A stretch of DNA of 34,276 bases from Planktomarina sp. (GCA_020629775.1 JAHDCP010000021.1:1-34276); one strand, 5' to 3'; positions 24,863 through 34,087 are shown, counted from the first letter of the stretch. Notes: generated by a model not told the origin, from the sequence alone. Translations and numbers: made by a program.

Positions 24863-25257
24863 AGTCAGTGCTTGTTTCAGCCGTTGCATTAATCGATGTG
24901 GACGGGCGGGTTCTTTTGGCCCAGCGCCCAGAAGGCAAAAGCATGGCGGGTCTTTGGGAATTTCCCGGCGGCAAAGTTGAAGTCGGAGAAACCCCAGAAC
25001 AGGCCCTAATAAGGGAATTGGAAGAAGAACTGGGGATCAACACGTGGCAATCATGTTTGGCCCCACTGACCTTTGCCAGCCACGCATATGATGACTTTCA
25101 TCTTTTGATGCCGCTGTTTGCTTGCCGCAAATGGGACGGCACCCCTCAAGGCCGCGAAGGACAGACTCTGAAGTGGGTGCGAAAACACCAACTTAGAGAC
25201 TATTCCATGCCAGCGGCAGATGTGCCGCTGATCCCAATTTTGATGGATTGGCTGTAA
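24859..25257 (+). CDS. mutT: 8-oxo-dGTP diphosphatase, MutT-type Nudix hydrolase
   Basis: MutT clears 8-oxo-dGTP from the nucleotide pool and so prevents A:T to C:G mutations. The 132-residue protein is a single Nudix domain. The Nudix box spans about residues 37-59 (GGKVEVGETPEQALIREL then EEELG), with the family REU-x-EE-x-GU pattern intact. AQRPEGKSMAGLWEFPGGK ahead of it and a late DYSMPAADVPLI, which recalls the MutT C-terminus, favour MutT over other Nudix enzymes. I use the ATG overlapping the argJ stop; an earlier in-frame start would lie inside argJ and lose homology. Its end lies nine bases from the convergent infB end. Confidence 0.87.
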   Translation: MKSVLVSAVALIDVDGRVLLAQRPEGKSMAGLWEFPGGKVEVGETPEQALIRELEEELGINTWQSCLAPLTFASHAYDDFHLLMPLFACRKWDGTPQGREGQTLKWVRKHQLRDYSMPAADVPLIPILMDWL

Positions 25258-25283
25258 AGCGCGACCTTAGTCCAGGTTGCGCT
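25258..25283. terminator. Hairpin at the mutT/infB convergent junction
   Basis: AGCGCGACC (25258-25266) pairs with GGTTGCGCT (25275-25283), nine pairs with one G-U, loop of eight. It begins directly after the mutT stop and contains the infB stop. Only a short T-run follows on either strand, so it is a weak bidirectional terminator at best. Confidence 0.45.
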
Positions 25284-27720
25284 CTACTTCCTCGCGCTCG
25301 AAGATTTCAATCACGTCGTTGGGGCGAATATCGTCATAGTTTTCGAACGCCATACCGCATTCTTGACCAGACTGAACTTCCGCCACTTCATCTTTGAAGC
25401 GCTTCAACGTTTTCAGCGTGCCTTCGTGGATCACCACGTTGTCACGCAGCAAGCGAACACCCGCAGACCGGCGCGCCACGCCTTCGGTCACCAAACAACC
25501 AGCCACTTTGCCGATGCCAGTAACCTTGAACACTTCTTTGATATTGGCATAACCAATGAAGTTTTCTTTGATTTCCGCGCTCAACAAACCGGATGCGGCT
25601 GCTTTTACATCGTCTACCAGATCGTAAATCACCGAATAGTACCGGATTTCCACGCCCTTTTGGTTGGCAGAATTCCGTGCCGGCGCATTGGCCCGCACGT
25701 TAAAGCCGAACACAGGTGCGCCCGATGCTTCTGCCAAACCAACATCACTTTCCGTGATCGCGCCAACTCCGGAATGCAACATGCGCACGCGCACTTCGTC
25801 GTTGCCGATTTTTTCCATCGCTTGCGCAATGGCTTCGGCAGAACCCTGTACGTCTGCTTTTACCACGATGGGTAATTCGCTTACGTTTTCGTCTGCTTTG
25901 GCGTTCGCCATCAGCTGTTCCAAAGTTGTCGCTGCGCCAGCGGCGGCACGTTTGTCTTTGGCAGCTTGCGCACGGTATTCCGCGATTTCACGGGCTTGGG
26001 CTTCGGTGTCCACAACGTTCAAGACGTCGCCAGCTTCTGGTGTGCCATTCAGGCCCAGAACTTCAACCGGTACAGAAGGTCCGGCTTCTTTGACGCGGTC
26101 GCCTTTGTCATTAACCAAGGCGCGGACTTTACCCCATTGTTCACCAACAACGAAGATATCGCCCTGTTTCAAAGTACCGTTTTGAACCAAGACCGTCGCC
26201 ACTGGGCCACGACCCACATCCAATTGCGCTTCGATCACTGCACCCGCAGCTGCGCGTTTTGGATTGGCTTTCAGTTCCAAGATTTCAGACTGCAGCGCGA
26301 TGGCTTCCAGCAATTCATCCAGACCAGTTCCTTGCACAGCAGAGACTTCAACGTCCTGCACGTCCCCTGACATTTTTTCCACAATCACTTCGTGCTGCAG
26401 AAGGTCAGTACGAACTTTATCTGGTTGGGCTGCTGGCAAATCGATTTTGTTGATCGCAACAATCATGGGAACACCCGCCGCTTTGGCGTGAGCAATCGCT
26501 TCGATTGTTTGCGGCATAACAGCATCGTCTGCAGCAACCACCAAAACAACAATGTCAGTCACTTGCGCGCCTCGGGCACGCATGGACGTGAACGCCGCGT
26601 GGCCTGGTGTGTCCAGGAATGTCAGCGTCGCATCGCCTTGTTTGACTTGGTACGCGCCGATGTGTTGCGTGATCCCGCCCGCTTCTCCGGACACAACTTT
26701 GGCGTTCCGGATCGAATCCAAAACAGACGTTTTACCGTGGTCAACGTGGCCCATCACAGTGATGACTGGTGGACGCGGCTTAAGATCCGCTTCTGCGTCT
26801 TCAACAGTATCGATCACATCTTCCACGTCAGCATCGGAAACCCGAACCATTTTGTGGCCAAATTCTTCCACAACGATTTCTGCTGTGTCTTGGTCAATGG
26901 TTTGGTTTTGCGTCAGCATCATGCCCATCTGCATCAGTGACTTCACGACGTCTGGCACTTTTTCCGCCATGCGGTTGGCCAATTCAGACACAACGATGGC
27001 TTCTGGAACCTGAACTTCACGGACAATCTTTTCGCGTGGCTCGTTGGTGCCCAGCGCCTTTTGCCGTGCGCGTTCTTGCTTGCGTTTCATGGATGCCAAC
27101 GAACGTTGACGTCCGTCACCACCAGACAAAGCTTGGTTCAAAGTCAGCTTACCAGAACGGCGGCCATCATCGCGACCTTTGTTACGGTTTTGCCGTTGGT
27201 CATCGCGGCGCGGCTCCTGACCCTGCTTGCGGGCCGGGGCAGTTTTGGCTGCACGTTCTTCTGGTGCAGCTGCTGGTGCGGCAGCGCGTCGGGCAGCAAC
27301 TTCAGCGTCACGCTTTTTGCGTTCTTCTTCTTCTGCCTTAGCTTTCGCTTTTTCTTCGCGCTCTTTTGCTTCACGCTCTTTGGCCTCCGCTTCATCGCGG
27401 CGGCGTTGGCGTTCTTCTTCGCGGGCTTTTTCTTCAGCGGCACGTTTGGCGGCATCGTCGGCCTCGCGGGCTTTCGCTGCTTGAACGGCCTTTAGGCGGC
27501 GTTCCATTTCCGCATCAGAAATACCGGCTGGGCGGCGGGACGGATTTCCTGCCGGCACAGCGCTGCCTGATGGTTTCGCACCTGGTTTGGGCACCACAAC
27601 GCGTTTACGCTTGGTTTCCACCACAACACTTTTTGTCCGGCCATGGCTGAAGCTTTGCTTCACATTACCAGAACGTGGTCCACCCTGGATCCCCAGGGGT
27701 TTTTTGCCGTCATCGCTCAT
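25267..27720 (-). CDS. infB: Translation initiation factor IF-2
   Basis: IF-2 is the GTPase that brings initiator tRNA to the ribosome and helps subunits join. The 817-residue protein has a long N-terminal part rich in charged residues, including a Lys/Glu/Arg/Ala coiled-coil-like stretch (about 70-150), then an IF2_N-type region. The G domain follows, with G1 GHVDHGKT (324-331), DTPGHAAF (G3) and NKID (G4), and then C-terminal domains to [22 protein letters not shown]. It is the last gene of rimP-nusA-ylxR-infB; its ATG overlaps the ylxR stop by one base (TAATG). Alternative internal starts, known for E. coli IF-2, cannot be judged. Confidence 0.97.
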   Translation of the reverse strand: MSDDGKKPLGIQGGPRSGNVKQSFSHGRTKSVVVETKRKRVVVPKPGAKPSGSAVPAGNPSRRPAGISDAEMERRLKAVQAAKAREADDAAKRAAEEKAREEERQRRRDEAEAKEREAKEREEKAKAKAEEEERKKRDAEVAARRAAAPAAAPEERAAKTAPARKQGQEPRRDDQRQNRNKGRDDGRRSGKLTLNQALSGGDGRQRSLASMKRKQERARQKALGTNEPREKIVREVQVPEAIVVSELANRMAEKVPDVVKSLMQMGMMLTQNQTIDQDTAEIVVEEFGHKMVRVSDADVEDVIDTVEDAEADLKPRPPVITVMGHVDHGKTSVLDSIRNAKVVSGEAGGITQHIGAYQVKQGDATLTFLDTPGHAAFTSMRARGAQVTDIVVLVVAADDAVMPQTIEAIAHAKAAGVPMIVAINKIDLPAAQPDKVRTDLLQHEVIVEKMSGDVQDVEVSAVQGTGLDELLEAIALQSEILELKANPKRAAAGAVIEAQLDVGRGPVATVLVQNGTLKQGDIFVVGEQWGKVRALVNDKGDRVKEAGPSVPVEVLGLNGTPEAGDVLNVVDTEAQAREIAEYRAQAAKDKRAAAGAATTLEQLMANAKADENVSELPIVVKADVQGSAEAIAQAMEKIGNDEVRVRMLHSGVGAITESDVGLAEASGAPVFGFNVRANAPARNSANQKGVEIRYYSVIYDLVDDVKAAASGLLSAEIKENFIGYANIKEVFKVTGIGKVAGCLVTEGVARRSAGVRLLRDNVVIHEGTLKTLKRFKDEVAEVQSGQECGMAFENYDDIRPNDVIEIFEREEVERNLD

Positions 27721-28337
27721 TAAGCTCTATCGTCCTTTTGGGCTGTCGCGCCTTCACGTAAGCCGCGCAGCTTTGTGGCATCCTCTACAACACGTGTACT
27801 GAGTCCGCCAGCGGAGAGTGCACCGTGTATGACATGCCCCCTGCCGAATGCCAAACCCAATTCAGTTGCTGTCAAACAACCGAAGTACCGTGCGCCCTGG
27901 GGTGTCCAGAGCTTTGACTTTCCGCGTTCCGAACCATCGCTGGCTTGGAACAATACTTTGACCCGTTCTTCTGCCAAACGGGCTTTCACTTTTTCGAACC
28001 CAGCCACAGCCAATCCCGCTTTGCGGGCCATGGCAATCAAGCTGGTTACGCGTTTGGCCAGCTGATCTTCCACAGTGGCCACCAAATCTTGGGGCACGTC
28101 CACTTTTTGGCGCGCCCCTTTGGCAAACAGGTTTTTCTTCACAGCTTCGGTCAACGCTTCCCGTGTAGAAGATACATAATACCCCCGACCCGGCAGCTTT
28201 CCCATGATATCAGGCGCAACAGTGCCGTCCGGTCCTGTAACGAACCGGATCAACCCTGATTTGGGGCCACTTTCCCCAGTTACAAGACATTTTCTGTCTG
28301 GTTCCGAGTCGGCCTTATGTACGCCACCGCGTGCCAT
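27720..28337 (-). CDS. ylxR: YlxR (DUF448) RNA-binding protein with L7Ae-like domain
   Basis: The 205-residue protein has an N-terminal YlxR/DUF448 domain (about 10-90), with the [19 protein letters not shown] start and the characteristic [10 protein letters not shown]-terminal region resembling L7Ae/L30e ribosomal proteins (about 90-190) holds [25 protein letters not shown]. YlxR proteins bind nucleic acid or RNase P RNA in some bacteria; the role here is inferred from its place between nusA and infB. The fusion with an L7Ae-like part is usual in alphaproteobacteria. I start at [10 protein letters not shown], ten bases after the nusA stop; a longer in-frame reading begins inside nusA with an unlikely Lys-rich lead. 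Confidence 0.85.
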   Translation of the reverse strand: MARGGVHKADSEPDRKCLVTGESGPKSGLIRFVTGPDGTVAPDIMGKLPGRGYYVSSTREALTEAVKKNLFAKGARQKVDVPQDLVATVEDQLAKRVTSLIAMARKAGLAVAGFEKVKARLAEERVKVLFQASDGSERGKSKLWTPQGARYFGCLTATELGLAFGRGHVIHGALSAGGLSTRVVEDATKLRGLREGATAQKDDRA

Positions 28338-28347
28338 GATCTGTGAA

Positions 28348-29958
28348 TTATTCCTGTTCTTGCGTTTCTTCTTCTTCGGCAGCTTCTTCCGCGGCCAAAT
28401 CATCAGGATCAACCCAACCCAACATAATGCGGGCTGTCATGATCATGTTTTGGGCTTCTTCCAAGTTTACGTCGAACTTTTCCAAAACCCCATCGTCTTT
28501 GACCCGTTCCCCTTCAACCGTGGTCCAACCACCAGCCAATTCCCAGTCCGCACAGGTGGCGAAGTCTTCCAGGTTTTTCACATCGTCTTCAGCCAGCGCT
28601 TCGATCATCTGTGGGGACAACCCTTCGAAGTCGATCAAGCTTTGTTCCACACCCAATTCACGGGCGTGCGCCAAAGCGCGTTCGTTTTCGGCTTCGATCA
28701 CATCGCGGGCACGGGCCTGCAATTCAGATGCAGTGCTTTCGTCAACACCATCAATCACGAGAAGTTCGTCAACTTCGACGTAGGCAACTTCTTCCAGGTT
28801 CGTGAACCCTTCGGACACCAAAAGCTGTGCAAAGAATTCATCCAAGTCCAAGGCAGCCATGAACAAACGTGTGCGTTCTTCAAATTCAGCCTGACGACGT
28901 TTCGATTCTTCTTCCTCGGTCATGATATCAATGGCCAAGTTGGTCAGCTGGCTGGCCAACCGAACATTCTGGCCGCGACGACCAATCGCCAAGGAAAGCT
29001 GTTCGTCGGGAACAACCACTTCAATCCGTTCAGCTTCTTCGTCCAAAACAACCTTGGTCACTTCTGCAGGTTGCAGCGCGTTCACAAGGAATGTGGGCTG
29101 ATCTTCATTCCAAGGAATAATGTCGATCTTTTCACCCTGCAATTCGTTAACAACCGCTTGAACCCGGCTGCCGCGCATACCAACGCAGGCACCCACGGGA
29201 TCAATAGAATTGTCATAAGAGATCACGGCGATTTTTGCGCGCGAACCTGGGTCACGGGCCACGGCCTTGATGTCAATCACGCCATCATAGATTTCCGGAA
29301 CTTCCATCTTGAACAGTTCAGCCATGAATTCAGGCGCCGTCCGTGACAAGAAGATTTGCGGACCGCGCTGTTCGCGACGCACATCTTTGATGAACACCCG
29401 AATACGATCGCCCGGGCGATAACTTTCCCGCCCGATCTTTTCGTTGCGGCGCAGCACGGCTTCACCACGGCCAATATCAACGATGACATTGCCATATTCT
29501 TCACGCTTGACCTGACCGTTGATGATTGTGCCAGCGCGGTCTTTGAATTCCTCGTACTGACGATCCCGTTCCGCTTCACGAACTTTTTGCAAAATCACCT
29601 GTTTCGCAGACTGTGCTGCAATCCGGCCCATTTCCACTGGGGGTACTTCTTCAATAAACTGGTCACCGACTTTAGGATCTTCCAGATATTGCTTCGCCTG
29701 TTCTACAGTGAATTCAGCTTGGTAGTTTTCCAACTCTTCTTCTTCAACAACCGTGCGCACGCGGGTGAACGTGGCCCGCCCAGTCTTGCGGTCGATGGAA
29801 ACCCGAATGTCCATTTCTGCGCCGTACCGAGATTTGGCGGCACGGGCCAAAGATTCTTCCATCGCTTCCACCACCAACGCGGGGTCGATCATCTTTTCCC
29901 GTGCCACGGCCTCGGCCGTTTGCAGAAGTTCAAGCTGGTTTGCAGATGTAATAGCCAT
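28348..29958 (-). CDS. nusA: Transcription termination/antitermination factor NusA
   Basis: NusA binds RNA polymerase and modulates pausing, termination and rRNA antitermination. The 536-residue protein has the N-terminal polymerase-binding domain (1 to about 130), an S1 domain (about 130-200, with GQVKREEYGNVIVDIGRGEAV), KH domains with VGACVGMRGSRVQAVVNELQGEKID and LSLAIGRRGQNVRLASQL, and a C-terminal helix-hairpin region (FTNLEEVAYVEVDELLVIDG). It ends in an acidic tail (about the last 20 residues, mostly Glu, Asp and Ala). The ATG overlaps the rimP stop by one base (TGATG), and ylxR follows after ten bases. NusA is known to control its own operon in E. coli; the terminator ahead of rimP would suit such control. 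Confidence 0.96.
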   Translation of the reverse strand: MAITSANQLELLQTAEAVAREKMIDPALVVEAMEESLARAAKSRYGAEMDIRVSIDRKTGRATFTRVRTVVEEEELENYQAEFTVEQAKQYLEDPKVGDQFIEEVPPVEMGRIAAQSAKQVILQKVREAERDRQYEEFKDRAGTIINGQVKREEYGNVIVDIGRGEAVLRRNEKIGRESYRPGDRIRVFIKDVRREQRGPQIFLSRTAPEFMAELFKMEVPEIYDGVIDIKAVARDPGSRAKIAVISYDNSIDPVGACVGMRGSRVQAVVNELQGEKIDIIPWNEDQPTFLVNALQPAEVTKVVLDEEAERIEVVVPDEQLSLAIGRRGQNVRLASQLTNLAIDIMTEEEESKRRQAEFEERTRLFMAALDLDEFFAQLLVSEGFTNLEEVAYVEVDELLVIDGVDESTASELQARARDVIEAENERALAHARELGVEQSLIDFEGLSPQMIEALAEDDVKNLEDFATCADWELAGGWTTVEGERVKDDGVLEKFDVNLEEAQNMIMTARIMLGWVDPDDLAAEEAAEEEETQEQE

Positions 29959-30530
29959 CAGTCTTCCTCTCCATCTACGATGGTTTGAATGTCGTCGAAT
30001 TGTTCTTGGTCGATCTGGCCCGCGTCTTTGCGCCCTTTCAGGACATCGCGGATCAAATCATCTGTCAGGACCAGCTTGGCATCTGCCAACCAGTCAAATT
30101 TCAGGCCAATGGTGCCTTCTTCAATGGTGATCAAAACCTCATCGCCTTCTGTTCCGGCCAAATCGCCTTTGAACCGACGGCGCCCGTCAATCAGGTTTTC
30201 GGTTTCGATCTTGGCAACGTATCCGTTCCACTGGTCAAAATCTTTCAGCCGAGTCAACGGCCGATCGATACCGGGGCTGGACACTTCCAATGTGTATGCT
30301 TCGATAATGGGGTCTTCCACATCCAACAAAGCGGAGACAGTTCCGCTGATATCAGCGCATTCATCCACTTCGATGGTGCCATCGGGTTTTTGCGCCATGA
30401 TTTGCAAAATCGGGGCATTGCCACCCATCAAGCGAATACGCACAATTTCAAAACCCATGTCTTCAACGACAGGGTTGATAATTTCAAAGACACGACGGTC
30501 CATTGCAGCTTTGGCGATCAAATCAGCCAT
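29958..30530 (-). CDS. rimP: Ribosome maturation factor RimP
   Basis: RimP helps assemble the 30S subunit at the S12 stage. The 190-residue protein has the N-terminal RimP domain (about 10-90, with [18 protein letters not shown] and the typical [21 protein letters not shown]) followed by [20 protein letters not shown], the family signature. The C-terminal SH3-like domain (about 100-175) holds [21 protein letters not shown]. It is the first gene of rimP-nusA-ylxR-infB. AAGGA lies five bases before its ATG. An intrinsic terminator sits only about 20 bases upstream of the ATG, so expression probably depends on readthrough or on attenuation. Confidence 0.94.
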   Translation of the reverse strand: MADLIAKAAMDRRVFEIINPVVEDMGFEIVRIRLMGGNAPILQIMAQKPDGTIEVDECADISGTVSALLDVEDPIIEAYTLEVSSPGIDRPLTRLKDFDQWNGYVAKIETENLIDGRRRFKGDLAGTEGDEVLITIEEGTIGLKFDWLADAKLVLTDDLIRDVLKGRKDAGQIDQEQFDDIQTIVDGEED

Positions 30531-30547
30531 GGGTTTCCTTCAAGCAC

Positions 30548-30571
30548 AAAAAAACGGGCGCGCGGCCCGTT
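30548..30571 (-). terminator. Intrinsic terminator in the rimP leader
   Basis: On the minus strand, ACGGGC pairs with GCCCGT around a five-base CGCGC loop (plus one outer A-T), followed at once by seven T. This is a textbook intrinsic terminator, and its T-run ends 17 bases before the rimP ATG. Because the upstream importer already has its own terminator, this one belongs to the rimP leader or to a small RNA ahead of it. Confidence 0.8.
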
Positions 30572-30584
30572 GTGAATTCGGTGG

Positions 30585-30607
30585 GTTCCAGGGGTGGAGG
30601 CTGGAAC
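30585..30607 (-). ncRNA. Hairpin with anti-Shine-Dalgarno-like loop, candidate small RNA or leader element
   Basis: CGTTCCAG-type stem: GTTCCAG pairs with CTGGAAC (7 pairs) around the nine-base loop CCTCCACCC, read on the minus strand. The loop contains CCTCC, complementary to a GGAGG ribosome binding site, and differs by one base from the CCUCCUCCC motif of CcsR ('cuckoo') RNAs of Rhodobacter. Fourteen bases later follows the terminator hairpin. A possible promoter (TTGCAT, 17 bases, TAAGTG, 30651 down to 30623) would give an RNA of about 65-70 bases. It may equally be a leader of rimP. Confidence 0.5.
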
Positions 30608-30678
30608 GCCGCTGTTGAAGGTCACTTAGTTTGGAATCATCAGAAATGCAAGGTCCCTGCTGAATTTGGGCCTTTCTC

Positions 30679-30753
30679 AAAGGTTAATATCAACGCTGCG
30701 CACACGCGGTGTAAAGGTTGTGCCGCCAAAATCAGCGAAATAGGCTAAAGGTT
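30679..30753 (-). repeat. Three AACCTTT repeats at an exact 34-base spacing
   Basis: AAAGGTT (AACCTTT on the minus strand) occurs at 30679, 30713 and 30747, each exactly 34 bases apart, upstream of the rimP leader and just after the importer's terminator. Two copies extend to TTAACCTTT. Seven-base words at two equal spacings are suggestive of binding sites, but chance is not excluded. Confidence 0.4.
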
Positions 30754-30754
30754 A

Positions 30755-30788
30755 ACAAACAAAAAGCCCCGCACAATGGCGGGGCTTT
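30755..30788 (-). terminator. Intrinsic terminator of the peptide importer operon
   Basis: On the minus strand AAAGCCCCGC pairs perfectly with GCGGGGCTTT (ten pairs, six-base loop) and a T-rich run follows (TTTTTGTTTGTT). It starts about 24 bases after the stop of the binding-protein gene. On the plus strand only three T follow, so it acts mainly for the minus strand. Confidence 0.92.
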
Positions 30789-30811
30789 CCGGTTTCAAAT
30801 GCGCAATTGCC

Positions 30812-32365
30812 TTATGCGAACCACCAGCGTTCAGTCATCCGGCTGCTGTCCATCATCCAAAGGTTCCCAAGGTCAGGACCGTGGGCAAGTTTGGTGGAGT
30901 GCGCGTCAACATAGTTGGCGTACATCGGAACAATTGTTCCACCTTCTTCGGACATGATCATCTGCATTTCGCCATAGATGTCTTTGCGTTTGCCGGAATC
31001 CAGCTCAGCGCGACCTGCCAGCAGCAGTTCTTGGAAACGTGCATTTTCCCAAGATGTGTCGTTCCAAGGCACACCGGATTCATACGCGGTTGAGAACATC
31101 CAGTCTTCGGTCGCACGACCAGACCAGTAACATGCGCACCATGGCTTTTTCAGCCAAACGTTGGACCAGTACCCGTCTGCAGGTTCTTGAACCACGTCAA
31201 TGTTGATCCCTGCGCCTTTGGCAGAGGCTTGATACAGCTGGGCCGCATCAACAGCGCCAGAGAACGCTGCGTCTGAAGCAGACAAAGACACATCCAAAGA
31301 CGACAAACCGGCTTTATCCATATAGAATTTGGCCTTATCGCCATCAAACTCCAGCTGCGGCAGATCTGCTGCATAGTACTGGTTCGCTGGGCCGATTGGG
31401 TGATCGTTACCAACTTTACCGTGGCCTTGAAGAATTTTGTCGACCATTTCCTGACGGTTGATCGCATACTTCAGGGCTTTACGAACGTTCACATCATCAT
31501 ATGGTGCTTGGTTCGTCAGCATTGGGAAAGTGAAGTGTTGGTTGCCCGTGACTTCGAAAATTTCCACGTTGGGGTTAGCTTTCATCAATGGCTCTGTCTT
31601 GAAATCAACGCGGTTTACGGCGTCAACTTGACCGGTCATCAATGCGTTCATCCGAGCAGAGCTGTCGTTGATCGCAATCGCTTCGATGCTGTCAAACCAA
31701 CCGGCTGTGCCGTCTTTATAGTGGCTGTCGACGCGTGACAGTACGCAACGTACACCAGGGTCAAAGCTTTCAACTTTGTACATCCCAGTGCCGATACCTT
31801 TGGCGATGCCCTCTTCAATCATGCCAGCTGGGAACATCAAAATGTGATAGTCAGACAACAGGAATGGGAAGTCAGCGTTGCCAGCCGCCAGCGTAAACTG
31901 GATCTGGTGGTCGCCCATCTTTTTCATATCGGTGATGGCAGCAACAATTGGTTTCGCCGCAGATTTTGCGCCTTCTGCCGTGTGCATTTGCAAAGATTCG
32001 ATAACGTCATCTGCACCGAAAGATTTGCCGTTATGGAACGTTACACCTTTGCGCAGGTTGAACGTCCAAGTTTTGGCGTCTGCGCTGGCTTCCCAGCTTT
32101 CTGCCAATTCGCCAACCAGTTCGCCATTGGCTTTAACTTCAGTCAAACAATCGAAAACCGTACCGTGACCCATGTGGATCATGAAATGGTCAGAGTGCGT
32201 CCGACCATCCCAGCTGTCGGATGTGTTTGCACCAGACAAACCTAAGCGCAACGTGCCGCCACGCTTTGGGCCGTGACCAGCAGCGCTGGCCTTCATACCT
32301 GTTGCAGCAAGAACCCCTGCTGCAGCACTGGTCTTCATCAGACCACGGCGAGTAAATTGAGACAT
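30812..32365 (-). CDS. Peptide-type ABC importer binding protein (family 5), Tat-exported
   Basis: This 517-residue periplasmic binding protein belongs to the Dpp/Opp/nickel SBP family 5. The N-terminus FTRRGLMKTSAAAG has the twin-arginine motif (Arg6-Arg7), followed by a hydrophobic stretch and an ASAAG cleavage region, so export in the folded state is likely. GGTLRLGLSG starts the mature domain, and WTFNLRKGVTFHNGKSFGADDV is the family hallmark. DVNVRKALKYAINRQEMVDKI also fits. I start at the ATG with GGGAG eleven bases upstream; a longer in-frame reading adds 12 charged residues before the Tat signal. The ligand is not deducible (peptides, opines, nickel or sugars are all known in the family). 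Last gene of its operon, before a strong terminator. Confidence 0.88.
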   Translation of the reverse strand: MSQFTRRGLMKTSAAAGVLAATGMKASAAGHGPKRGGTLRLGLSGANTSDSWDGRTHSDHFMIHMGHGTVFDCLTEVKANGELVGELAESWEASADAKTWTFNLRKGVTFHNGKSFGADDVIESLQMHTAEGAKSAAKPIVAAITDMKKMGDHQIQFTLAAGNADFPFLLSDYHILMFPAGMIEEGIAKGIGTGMYKVESFDPGVRCVLSRVDSHYKDGTAGWFDSIEAIAINDSSARMNALMTGQVDAVNRVDFKTEPLMKANPNVEIFEVTGNQHFTFPMLTNQAPYDDVNVRKALKYAINRQEMVDKILQGHGKVGNDHPIGPANQYYAADLPQLEFDGDKAKFYMDKAGLSSLDVSLSASDAAFSGAVDAAQLYQASAKGAGINIDVVQEPADGYWSNVWLKKPWCACYWSGRATEDWMFSTAYESGVPWNDTSWENARFQELLLAGRAELDSGKRKDIYGEMQMIMSEEGGTIVPMYANYVDAHSTKLAHGPDLGNLWMMDSSRMTERWWFA

Positions 32366-32387
32366 TCTATTTTCTCCCTTGTTGAAC

Positions 32388-32427
32388 GTCTTTTTAGTCA
32401 AAGACTTTTATCCCCCTTTCGGAGGGG
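32388..32427 (-). promoter_or_regulatory. Two stem-loops between the importer ATPase and binding-protein genes
   Basis: In the 69-base gap, GTCTTT pairs with AAAGAC (32388-32405) and CCCCT with AGGGG (32413-32427). Neither is followed by a T-run. Such intercistronic hairpins often protect a binding-protein mRNA from decay and raise its level above that of the ATPase. Confidence 0.5.
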
Positions 32428-32434
32428 TGATTCC

Positions 32435-34084
32435 CTAACCCATCTTACCAACTGCAGCGTCGCCGATGTTATCAACTCCGCGTTCTTTCAACAGCGTGGT
32501 TAGCCAATCCGGGTCCATTTCTGGAACCGACGACAGCAACAGATCGGTGTATGGATGATGCGGTGGTTGGAACATGACCTCCTTGGTGCCTTGCTCCACA
32601 ACCTTACCGTCTTTCATCACTACGACTTCGTCACTTATCGCACGGACTGTAGCCAAATCATGGGTGATGAACATGTACGACAAACCAAGATCATCCTGCA
32701 GGTTTGCCAGAAGCTTCAAAATCCCTTCAGCCACCAATTGATCCAAAGCCGAGGTCACTTCGTCACAAATGATAAACTTGGGATCAGCCGCCAAGGCACG
32801 TGCAATGCCAATGCGCTGTTTTTGCCCACCCGACAATTCGGAAGGCAAACGGTTATAGTATTGCGATGGCTCTAATTCGATCTGGGCCAAAAGTTCGTCG
32901 ACGCGTTTGCGTTTTTCCGCGCCCGTTTTGCCAGAATAAAACTGAACTGGACGACCTATCAATTCTCCGATTGTTTTCCGCGGGTTTAATGCTGTGTCAG
33001 CCATCTGATAAATCATTTGGGCTTGTCGCAGCTGTTCTTTTGACCGTTTACGATAATCCAAAGGCATGGCTTGACCATCAAATTCGATGTGCCCTTGCTT
33101 GGGCGGCAAAAGCCCTGTGATACAACGCGCTGCAGTGGACTTGCCTGATCCAGATTCCCCCACAACGGCCACTGTACGTCCTTCGTGGATGTCAAAGTTC
33201 ACATCAAACAAGACCGGCACAGTACCATAAGCCGCCGTAACATTTTGAACCGACACAACTGGCGTGGCACCGGTATTCACCGCTGGCTTCTGTGGGCGTT
33301 CAAACGACCGAACGGCCCACAACGATTTAGTGTATTCTTCTTTCGGGGACTGCAGCATGGTTCGGGTGTCGGCCTCTTCAACCTCGTCTCCTTTCAGCAA
33401 TACCTTAATCCGGTCCGCCATCTGCGCCACCACCGCCAAATCATGGGTGATGTAAATTGCGGCTGTGTCAAATTGTTCAACGATATCGCGGATGGAAGCC
33501 AAAACCTCGATCTGTGTTGTCACATCCAACGCCGTGGTCGGTTCATCAAAGATGATCAAATCTGGGCGACACGACATGGCCATGGCTGTCATCGCACGTT
33601 GCAACTGCCCACCCGAAACCTGGTGCGGATAACGGAAGCCGATGTTGTCTGGGTCCGGCAACCGCAAGCGGCGATACAGTTCGATCCCATCAGCCTGGGA
33701 TTCCGCACGGCTTTGCACGCCGTGTTGCACCGGGCTTTCGGTATGCTGGTCAAGCAGTCGGTGTGCAGGGTTGAATGAAGCAGCCGCAGATTGCGCCACA
33801 TATGCTATTCGCTTGCCCAAAAGCCCGCGTTTTACGGCCGCCGGCGCATTCACCAAGTCGATGCCGTCAAAATCAACAGATCCACCTGAAATACGGCACC
33901 CGTCCCTCGTGAAGCCCATGGTCGCCAATCCCACCGTAGATTTGCCAGCGCCGGATTCCCCGATCAGACCCAAAACCTCGCCTTTGTGCAGATCGATGTC
34001 CACTCCGTTTACGATCGGGTTCCACGTTTCATCTGACCGGCCTTCGATCTTAAGACCACGAACTGTAAGCAGTTGATCCGTCAT
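32435..34084 (-). CDS. Peptide-type ABC importer ATPase, fused double (DppD-DppF-like)
   Basis: A 549-residue cytoplasmic ATPase with two complete ABC domains in one chain. Domain 1 (about 1-265) has Walker A GESGAGKS (42-49), signature VSGGQLQRAMTAMAMSC and Walker B DLIIFDEPTTALDV. Domain 2 (about 277-535) has Walker A GESGSGKST (309-317), signature LSGGQKQRIGIARALAA and FIICDEVTSALDQ, where the usual Asp-Glu-Pro is Asp-Glu-Val. The H-loops are visible in YITHDLAVV and FITHDLATV. Each half carries the oligopeptide-type C-terminal stretch (EYTKSLWAVRS, HPYTDLLLSSVP). It lies three bases after the permease stop and 69 before the binding-protein start. The substrate follows from the permease and binding protein and is unknown. 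Confidence 0.9.
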   Translation of the reverse strand: MTDQLLTVRGLKIEGRSDETWNPIVNGVDIDLHKGEVLGLIGESGAGKSTVGLATMGFTRDGCRISGGSVDFDGIDLVNAPAAVKRGLLGKRIAYVAQSAAASFNPAHRLLDQHTESPVQHGVQSRAESQADGIELYRRLRLPDPDNIGFRYPHQVSGGQLQRAMTAMAMSCRPDLIIFDEPTTALDVTTQIEVLASIRDIVEQFDTAAIYITHDLAVVAQMADRIKVLLKGDEVEEADTRTMLQSPKEEYTKSLWAVRSFERPQKPAVNTGATPVVSVQNVTAAYGTVPVLFDVNFDIHEGRTVAVVGESGSGKSTAARCITGLLPPKQGHIEFDGQAMPLDYRKRSKEQLRQAQMIYQMADTALNPRKTIGELIGRPVQFYSGKTGAEKRKRVDELLAQIELEPSQYYNRLPSELSGGQKQRIGIARALAADPKFIICDEVTSALDQLVAEGILKLLANLQDDLGLSYMFITHDLATVRAISDEVVVMKDGKVVEQGTKEVMFQPPHHPYTDLLLSSVPEMDPDWLTTLLKERGVDNIGDAAVGKMG

Positions 34085-34087
34085 CGA

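Noticed and set aside
28204-29346. A 380-codon open frame on the plus strand inside nusA
   Set aside because: It is antisense to nusA and ylxR, whose motifs are clear on the minus strand.
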